64,000 bases of DNA, taken from the NCBI GenBank assembly GCA_905250125.1, contig CAJNOL010000689.1:1-64000 (forward strand). Direction: 5' to 3'. The DNA comes from Rotaria sordida (taxonomy: Eukaryota; Rotifera; Eurotatoria; Philodinida; Philodinidae). Below are positions 56,241-64,000 of the stretch, piece by piece (position 1 is the stretch's first letter; every line of letters begins with the position of its first letter). The translations under genes and the position numbers were made by a program. The notes under the pieces were generated by a model. It was not told the DNA's origin. It searched no databases and worked only from the letters and a program-made list of their open reading frames with translations.

Positions 56241-57182
56241 TTAAAATCCGTTCCAATTAATCGTTAAATATTCAATATCAGATGATATTGGAGATTTTCT
56301 ACTAGCTAAAACACATATTTTATTCACATTAACAGCAACACGACATCGAGCAATAAGATGTGTTAATGGAATAATAGTAGAATTTAGTTCAATTTCATTT
56401 CTTAAAACACATGTTACAATAAATGTTGAATGACATCGTGATGGATCATCGAAATAAACAAGATAATCACCACCAAATTTTTGTCCATTCGATATCCAAT
56501 ATTTTTGATTTTTATTTAAATATAAATCAGCAAAAACATCACAACGTAATTGTTCAATTAATTTTAAATTTTGTTTAAGTTCTTCACTAGTAATTAAACG
56601 TATTTGTAAATTTATTCGTTTTGATTCAATAGGAAGTTTTATAAACATATATTCTAATGTAAATTGTTTAAGACGTTGTTGAATTATATTTAATAAAAAA
56701 ATTCGTTCATTTTCTTCTAATGATTTTGAACAATTTTGCCATGCATTATTTGTTTCAAGTAAAGATAAAATAAATTCATCATTTTCAAAATTATTTTCAT
56801 TGAATGATTGAATTTTTTTTTGTAATATCGATTGACGATTAAGTAAAATTTCATTAATTTTTTCATGTCCATTTTGTATTTTTTGTTTTTGAAATTCAAT
56901 ATCAATTTCAGTAAGATATTGAAGATGATCTTGTTCAGAATTATTCAATGGTAAAATTATTTCATACATAGAAATAATCTGTTGATCAGCTAATACACAA
57001 CATTCTTCACGTGATAATTCAAGTGGTAAACCAAGTTCATTATTTTGACGAGGATATTCGGGTAAATTTCCTGTTAAACAACCAACAATTCGATATTTTT
57101 CACGAAGAATACGAATAGAATCAGGATTAAATATAAGACCATGATGATTTTCAAATATATAACAACATATTTGAGATGTCAT
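56241..57182 (-). CDS. TSEN34: tRNA-splicing endonuclease subunit TSEN34 (Sen34)
   Basis: Intronless, 313 residues (human 310). The N-terminal fold is conserved: LREKYRIVGCLTGNLP, YPRQNNELGLPLELSREEC. A long charged helical linker (85-200) follows, then the catalytic domain with LRCDVFADLYLNKNQKYW and KFGGDYLVYFDDPSRCHSTF. The catalytic triad is Tyr243, His251 and Lys288 (VNVNKICVLAS), matching Y247/H255/K286 of human TSEN34. The protein ends with TINWNGF, like the LQW/LNW terminus of the family. It cuts pre-tRNA at the 3' splice site in the nucleus as part of a heterotetramer. A TTGATTTCAG acceptor ends 7 nt before the ATG, consistent with a spliced leader and with this start. Codon use is AT-rich like its neighbours. 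No damage is seen. Confidence 0.93.
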   Translation of the reverse strand: MTSQICCYIFENHHGLIFNPDSIRILREKYRIVGCLTGNLPEYPRQNNELGLPLELSREECCVLADQQIISMYEIILPLNNSEQDHLQYLTEIDIEFQKQKIQNGHEKINEILLNRQSILQKKIQSFNENNFENDEFILSLLETNNAWQNCSKSLEENERIFLLNIIQQRLKQFTLEYMFIKLPIESKRINLQIRLITSEELKQNLKLIEQLRCDVFADLYLNKNQKYWISNGQKFGGDYLVYFDDPSRCHSTFIVTCVLRNEIELNSTIIPLTHLIARCRVAVNVNKICVLASRKSPISSDIEYLTINWNGF

Positions 57183-57189
57183 TTTTTAT

Positions 57190-58960
57190 CTGAAATCAAA
57201 TCAAATATTTTCTTTTTCTTTTTTTTGTTTTTCTTTGTTATTAAAATGATAGTTAGTCAAACTTTTTCAGATATCAATTACTCGATTGTACTCCTCAACA
57301 TGACAAAAAAATATAGTTAGAATTAATTAATAGATGAGTTTTTGTTTTTCTTTCTTAATTAAAAGAAGATAACGTAAAATAGGTCTATACTATAAATAGA
57401 TATAACATTGCAAAGAGAACAATGGGATGTGTATGAGAAATAATTAAAAATTTCACTTATGTTGATAATTGTTATTATTATACATATTGTCAAATGGACA
57501 GAAAACTTCATTTAAGATAATCATTCAATTTTATTATGATTGATTTCTGTATGTTAGTAACTTTTATAAATATAAACAACTCATTTTACTACCTAAGAAC
57601 ACTTGAATGTTATGATAGAAATTTCTACCATGAGAATAAAGATTACGCATATGAAGAATAATCATTCAGGAAATGGACAAATCATTTCTTCAAACTTATG
57701 AAGAAGTACCACAATATGATAAATTGTTTTTGAGATGAGTCTTATCTCAATAGTTAAATTCTATAAATAATAGAGGAATTCGAAGATGATTCGTGTCTGC
57801 TAGTCTTTCTTCTTCCGTAATGACTATCTTAATGAATTTGTCAATAACATCCTACGATTCCTTTCAGAATCAACTTTCGAATTGAAATCTTGTGCAGTTT
57901 AGTTTATCAATGGAACTAATTCATTATAAAAGTAGAAATATTAGAAAATCTCATACTTTTACAATGAAATAATCATGTTGAGAACTTAGTTTGAAATCGA
58001 AAGTCGAAACTTATTTTTGAAGATAATTTTAGGAGAACTACAATATATTGTTGAAAATGTTGTTAAAATGCTCATAATTCAAAAAGACAGATTCAGGAGC
58101 ACGAAGAATTTTAAGCTTCTCCAGTCAGAAAAAAGTCTAAATAATGACATACGACTTTATCAACAATGATAGCTCACTTAGCAAAGTTTTGTCGTCAGTT
58201 CCGATTATAAAGTGTGAATAAATACTTATTATTAAATGTTGGCAAGTCTATAAAAAAGTTTTAATTGATAATTCATTCATAGACTTTCAATCATTCAACA
58301 TATCACAATTTTAAAACAAGTTGAAATATTTTGACAATTACATAATGTGCAATTAAAACAAATTAATAAACCAATCTAATACAAAATAGCAATCTAAAAG
58401 GTCAGAATGTGAAAAACTGTAATATTATTCGAATATTTCACTTTTATTGATAATAACTTCGATAATTGCATGAAGAAATGTTTGAAGAATGATAATATGA
58501 TATTTTTGACAGGAAAAAAAAAATGATCATATCTTAATTTTGAAAAGACTTTTCAGATTTATAAAATGTTTTAAGAAGTTAAGATTGAACATAACCTGAA
58601 TGATACACATCAAATTGATTTTTATTTTCTAGTCAAAAGGAAGGACATGTTAAAAGTCAACGAACAAAATTGATGCTTCGTTTTCATAATAATCAAAAAG
58701 TAAATTGAGAGAGAGAAAAAAGATTCTACATTTATTTTATTGGTTACTCATTCTTTGGCTTAGTTACTAATATACAGAGATGACGCTAATGGACGCAATT
58801 GAATTTGATAGAAACATGATTTTCAATTGTCTTGATTTTTGGTGTTTTACATCTTTTAAGATCGGCGCTACTATTCACTGTGTGAAATTCTATTCACTTA
58901 CACATTCTTCAAGTTTTAAAAATAAATCGACAAGTCATGAATTCCTAATTAAAATTTTTA
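57190..58960. other. AT-rich intergenic stretch
   Basis: No gene, RNA gene or clear repeat is recognised. Confidence 0.4.
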
Positions 58961-58979
58961 TTTATCAAAAATTTCTTGT

Positions 58980-61700
58980 TCACATCAAGATTATTCTACT
59001 ATTTTTATATTTAGTTGCAAAAACATCGACCACTTTCTCAAAGTCAATTATGAACTCTTTCTCAACAGTCAAAATGCTAAGATCACTTAATCGTTCGTCT
59101 CCCATAGAATTTCGAGCGTATGTTTTGATTAACTTCATTTTTGAGAATGTTCTCTCGCATGTAAACGACGATAGTGGAAATGTAATGTCACTTTTGATCA
59201 ATTCAACAATTGAAGGAAATGTATCTTTCATTGGCATTAATTCATTAAATAAATTACATATAGTTAATAATGTTTTATTTTTAAGCATAGGTTGTATAAC
59301 TGTAATTTTATTTTTTATCATAGAATTATCTAAACATAAGTGATCAATTAAGGATTGTAACATTAGAAGGTCCAACAAATTTTGACTAGATGCTAATCAG
59401 GATGAGATAGTTTATGATATTAGTAACTTTCCGCAAGATAGTCGATCATGTGATTCTGTAAGATTACAATCAATTATTGAAAGACACATGTTTATTTGAA
59501 ATCTCTCTTCATTGGTATAATTATCTCGATGACCCAATGATATTGTAATTAAACAGCCTTTAAATCTTGATGGACTTGTTTTTTGACGTCTGATTCGATT
59601 AGATTCATTCATATTCACACTAATTGTCTCTCCAAATAATATTGCTTCATCATATAACTCCTTTTAATGATTACTCATTTTTCATATCAGTAAATTGTTT
59701 ACAAAGTGTTGATACAAAGTCCTTTACTGAGCCAAGATTAACACAAATAACTTTAAGAGAACATTAAAAAAAGAAGATTTCATATGAACAAAAAAAAAAT
59801 TTATTTTCAACTGATCAGATAGAACCTTTATCGGCCATAATAAACGGTGTAAAATAAACATTGTCATTGTAAACTTTGATTTCTTCATAACTAGACACAA
59901 ACCTCTTTTTTGATCTACTGCACGATTTCTATCATTCTTCACTAAATCTTCAAGTACTTTAATAATTGCTAAGAACTAATTTTTAGTTGCATCAATAGAT
60001 TTGAATCTAGCGTCCCAACGAGTCATTTCTCATTTTTTCAATTTGGATGTTGTAGCTAATTGAAAAAGCATCGATCGAGTTACACTAGCAGATTAAAATA
60101 TTTGTTCTTTTTACCTAATTTAAGGAGTGTCTTTGCATTACAAAAATATCGGTTACTCACACCAGAAGGTGCAAAATAATCATGAATTTTTCTATGATTG
60201 AAAAAACCCATCAATATATAGAACTACCAAATATACGTGACATAACTATATTCAATCTATGTGTCATACAGTGGATATAGATAGCTTTTGGCATAAAATA
60301 TTGTTGTAATTTCATATAAACTCCATTATATTGACCGAACATCATGGCAGTACTAAAGAAAAAAACTCTATAGATGACAGAACTTGAGTACCCAACTATG
60401 TTTATTTACCAGTCCTAACATTGTGCTATACATGTTGACATAGGAATATTGTGCTTTACCAAATAGTTACTTATTTCTTTTGCTAATGAAACAGCATCAA
60501 AATCATAAAAAGGAACAAATCCTAAGAAATACTCTTCACATTCATGTTCATCATTAATAAACCGAAGACAAATAGACAACTGTTCATTATGACTAGCATT
60601 TACTACTTCATCAGCTAGTAAAACATACACATTTCCAGCTAACTAAAATAATATAACACAGTTTTAATTGAGCAAAACTAGGATTAGAAAATCTTTTTTG
60701 CTTACTTTTTTAGAAATTCTATCGCGTATTTGGTTTCCTATAATGTTCTTTAACTCATTTTGAATATGATATGATAAATATATGGCATTGTCTGCGCTCT
60801 ACTCTAGAATAGCTTTTGCTAATGAAGCGATTGTTGATGACCAATTTAATATCTCGATCAGATTACTACAATTAATTGAACTGAAAGTAGAAAACAGAGT
60901 TTTTTAATTATACATGGACATGAATAGAGTGATAGCCAAAATTAGTTATTCAATACTTTCATCATGACCACGATGAGATATACATTGCTTTGCACATAAC
61001 AAAATTGCCGAACTAATTTTTATCAGCTTATTAGTATTTTGATGAATTAGTTCAGTTCTGGACTCATCAAGAACGTTAAGTACAGCTGTCTAAGATTGTT
61101 GACGTGATTGATACTTTAAAAAAATTTGTACTTGGCATTTTATGTGCTTAAGTGCTAGTGTGTTGGTTAAAGCCTCTATCATGTGCCGGAGAACGCTTCT
61201 AATTAAGAAAACCGTGTCTAATGAACACATCTTTTAGAATACGATTTGATGCGATGAAATGTGAAAAATGACGACAATAGTAACAAAATGCTGAATCTTT
61301 TTCTACTGAGTATTCTAACCAGGACTGATTTGTGAACCAAGGTACCTGAAATGCTCTATTATGTCTATCTTTTGCATAAATAGCTAAACCAGGCTAAGAA
61401 GGTAGATCTTGACTTGTTCGATTCACTCCAACAAGGCATGATTGTAATGGACAGTTTTCTCTACTTGATAATAAATTTGTGAAATGAACTGCAAATGTAT
61501 CAACTGAATCATAGGCAGATAGAAGTGAAGAGTTCAAGTCCTTCGACGTAATAGAAAAAGCACGTAACAAGGAAGATGATGAACATACCTGATTCAATAT
61601 CATGTTTGTTTTACTATTCCCTTCGCGAGATTTCTTACTAGACACGACAAAACTGTCAAGAGTAGGATTGTGTTTATTAGATTCTTTGTATCCATATTGT
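58980..61700 (-). mobile_element. Decayed hAT transposon (TTF-type zinc finger/ZMYM1-like transposase)
   Basis: Minus-strand pieces in order: a poorly conserved N-terminus (SKDLNSSLLSAYDS, 61645-61394); a TTF-type zinc finger region (WLEYSVEKDSAFCYYCRHF, near 61300); a core piece with VYVLLADEVVNASHNEQLSI, FLGFVPFYDFDAVSLA and IPMSTCIAQC (60630-60415); RIRRQKTSPSRFKGCLITIS with LGHRDNYTNEERFQIN (59618-59460); and the hAT C-terminal dimerisation domain PLSSFTCERTFSKMKLIKTY, NSMGDERLSDLSILTVEKE (59250-59000). Many in-frame stops and frameshifts lie between the pieces, so it is inactive. Terminal repeats and the 8-bp duplication were not found. A CAGTGGCG word at 61870 is near the 5' side but in the wrong orientation to be its end. 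Confidence 0.8.
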
Positions 61701-62146
61701 TCCCAACTATTTCTAAATAATGGTTTGTTTAAATTAATACACTATATTTCATAAGATTTGTATTTTTTTCGGCGGTTCATATCTTCTGTTATTGGCCTGT
61801 CACAGATAGCCAGTTGAACTGAGATACTAAATCTGTATCTTCGTTGAGGAATAATATCGAACAGTGACAGTGGCGTCTCAATGAATATTTGGATATTAAA
61901 AAAAACACCAAAAATTTACTAATTAATCACTTAAAATAAAATACTTCGTGAAGTCAATTTATAGCATATATTTCGAAAATCTTTTGCGGAAAAAGCATAA
62001 AATAATAAACGAAGATTAAATTCCTGGCAGAGCTCAAGAGTTTTCCAGGAAAACTCAGCTCCTCCTAGATCCCATGATAGCTATCCCTTAGTTTCTCTTA
62101 ATGTTCAATAAAGTTTATTTTCGCTTTCAAAATAGTTCAATGATGA

Positions 62147-62822
62147 TCATTGTAAATTGTTTTGAAGAAGCATTTTATAATAAGCTCCGCGTCGTTGTGT
62201 CAATTCTGTATGAGTACCAGTTTCCACTATATGTCCTCTATCAAGTACACAAATTGAATCACATGAACGAATAGTTGAAAGACGATGAGCAATAATAAGT
62301 GATGTCCGACTAGGATCTTCTGTCTGAGCTTGTTCTAGAGCTTCTTGTACAAGCTATAATTGGAAAATGAAGACGAAACTTTATTTTGATAAATAGAAAG
62401 AAAAAATAAATTTACTTGTTCATTATATGAATCCATGGCACTTGTAGCTTCATCTAACAGTAATATTTTAGGTCGACGAAGGATAATTCGAGCAATAGCA
62501 ATACGTTGTTTCTCACCACCTGACAAAAAACTTCCTTTCAACCCTACTTTTGTTTCATAACCCTAAAAAGATATATCATAAAATAGTAATAGATATATTA
62601 TAGAATTTTATATTGTTTAACCTGAGGCAATTGGTCAATAAATTGATGAATATTAGCTCTACGTGCTGCATTGATAATGTCTTCCATTGGAACATTTTCT
62701 AATCCATATGCAATATTTTCAGCAATTGTTAAATCGAATAAAATTGGTTCTTGACTAACAAGGCCAATATGAGAACGAACCCACTGAAGGTTTAATCGTC
62801 GAATATTGATACCATCAAGAAG
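62147..62822 (-). CDS. ABCB-type (P-glycoprotein-like) transporter, last three exons
   Basis: Exons 62822-62622, 62562-62416 and 62353-62147, all in phase, 184 residues ending at a TGA. They encode most of the C-terminal nucleotide-binding domain: [19 protein letters not shown], the Q-loop [19 protein letters not shown], the signature [14 protein letters not shown], Walker [13 protein letters not shown] and the H-loop [11 protein letters not shown]. The terminus [10 protein letters not shown] is typical for full ABCB exporters. The exon with Walker A (GxSGxGKST) should lie just upstream but is not found in the remaining ~1.18 kb, so either intron length is unusual or the gene is 5'-truncated. 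ABCB proteins export hydrophobic compounds across the plasma membrane. The three exons themselves show no damage. Confidence 0.85.
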
Positions 62823-64000
62823 CTAGATGGAGTGAACAAATTTATATGAGTACTTAAACTATACACTGTAAAACAAAATCCGTAGAATAATAAATCTCTA
62901 AAGGGTTTATGAAAGTGCAACGTATAAAACAATACTTGTTTACAGTTTATAAAATCTTCGTAGACCCTTTTATAAACCCTTCGCAATGGCTCATGAACTT
63001 CCTAATCACTTTCACATAACCTTAAAACCAATTATCAAAAGAATATCTGAGAAGATTCATGAAGATTATGATTAGTACCATGAGTTTATGCAAAGGTATA
63101 TGGAACCATATAAAGAAGTATTCAAGGCGATCATTAACCTAAAGAGAGCTTCTGAGACGGTAAACGGAAACTTTTATTTTATAAATTGCATAGCGTTTAC
63201 GCGAGAGTTATCGAAACGATTCTTAAATTACCAAAACGGTTGAAAATCTCATAGCACTCAATCATTACTCGAGTGTAGTAATATATAAGACTGAATACAT
63301 AAACAAAACGAAAGTGAACGGTTTCATATTACTCGTCTTATAACATGTTGTAAAAAATATAAAAACACCTGAATGACGAGAAGAAAAGAAAAAAGTAAAT
63401 TATCTTCTTTCGTTTTAGTCATAAAACGCTCCACAACTATCAGCAGAAATTGATCAAGACGAAGGAAATTAGAGTAAAATAAGGTAATCGATTCTCCTGC
63501 AAAGATCATGAAAAACTATCACGATAACTAAACCAAGGACAACAAAAATAAAGTGAATTCTATTAAAATATTCTCGTCCATAAAAAACTAATTAACTATT
63601 AAGAAAGTCAATGACGAAAAGAAAATAAACGTAAATAAACTTAATCCATTTTGTTCATTATATTCTCATAAACTATGAATAGAATGAAATGCGCAGAATG
63701 AAGAAGCAAACTGAACTGTGTTATTTAATTTCTTTTATAAGGTTGTGAACAACTATGACTAACGAAAGGAAAGTCAAACTACACTAACTTATTCGATTTT
63801 TCTCAATAAGATGTTGGACAGTTATAGAAATAACTAAATGAAGACAAGAAGAGTTAAGGTAATTTTCTGATTCTGTTTCTCTCACAAAGTACACATCTAC
63901 AATCAGGAAATCTCAATGGAGAAAGATAAAAGTAAACTAAACTAACTTTCTCAATTTCTCTTGTAAGATGCAAGAAAACTGTCGGCATAAGTATTAGAGG
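62823..64000. other. Non-coding stretch, probably intron or 5' truncated flank of the ABC transporter
   Basis: No Walker A motif or other ABC exon is readable on the minus strand. From about 63420 a loosely repeated ~150-bp pattern (ACTAACTTATTCGATTTTTC / ACTAACTTTCTCAATTTCTC; TAAGATGTTGGACAGTT / TAAGATGCAAGAAAACTGT) suggests an old tandem duplication. Confidence 0.35.

Noticed and set aside
58780-59343. 187-codon plus-strand frame
   Set aside because: It is the antisense shadow of the hAT dimerisation domain read on the minus strand.
61866-61880. CAGTGGCGTCTC as a terminal repeat of the hAT remnant
   Set aside because: It points away from the remnant and no inverted partner is present in the window.

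Overview
The window looks like nuclear DNA of a bdelloid rotifer (Rotaria/Adineta-like). The reasons are: AT-rich sequence; animal genes with very short GT-AG introns (mostly 46-65 bp); many scattered TGTGGG-type repeats, which is the bdelloid telomere motif; a decayed Penelope-like (Athena-type) reverse transcriptase; F-box and ADP-ribosyltransferase genes of kinds common in bdelloids; and a polypyrimidine-AG site 0-33 nt before the start codon of nine genes, as expected for spliced-leader trans-splicing, which is known in rotifers.

Left part (1-22.3 kb) is repeat-rich and looks subtelomeric. It holds a fold-back element (1.34-1.65 kb), three copies of a dispersed ~155-bp repeat, three tandem arrays, several TGTGGG/CCCACA dyads, a membrane-anchored methyltransferase-like gene (6.8-7.5 kb), a xanthine dehydrogenase fragment that stops at telomere-like repeats (8.0-8.4 kb), a broken Penelope-like RT (10.0-11.2 kb) beside a 190-bp telomeric tract, a piggyBac transposon with both ends and TTAA duplications visible (12.89-15.23 kb), and an alpha/beta-hydrolase esterase gene with nine visible exons (15.75-17.44 kb).

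Middle part (24-38.5 kb): ALG14 (ER N-glycosylation) and the FUBI-eS30 (FAU) ribosomal gene lie close together on the minus strand. Next come two direct copies of an F-box gene. The first has a one-base frameshift. The second ends exactly at the centre of a perfect 50-bp palindrome. Between them lie remnants of a mitochondrial malonyl-CoA transacylase gene and a 605-bp fold-back element. An ankyrin/ADP-ribosyltransferase gene with an N-myristoylation signal and a second fold-back element follow.

Right part (39-64 kb): a decayed EFHC (DM10/EF-hand) fragment ends at a hAT-like MITE. It is followed by a compact minus-strand housekeeping cluster: FCF2 (pre-rRNA processing), CDK9 (transcription elongation kinase, 11 exons) and NDUFA4 (respiratory chain). 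Beyond a third large fold-back element and a gene-poor AT-rich stretch come FoxG (plus strand, with a Groucho-binding motif), TSEN34 (tRNA splicing endonuclease), a decayed hAT transposon and the last three exons of an ABCB-type transporter.

The most unusual structures are the recurring G-rich/C-rich telomere-like dyads, always oriented like end-to-end telomere fusions and twice abutting truncated reading frames, and the hairpin breakpoint at the truncated F-box gene. Both look like traces of double-strand-break repair. No clearly new multi-gene system was found. All calls are from reading the sequence only.
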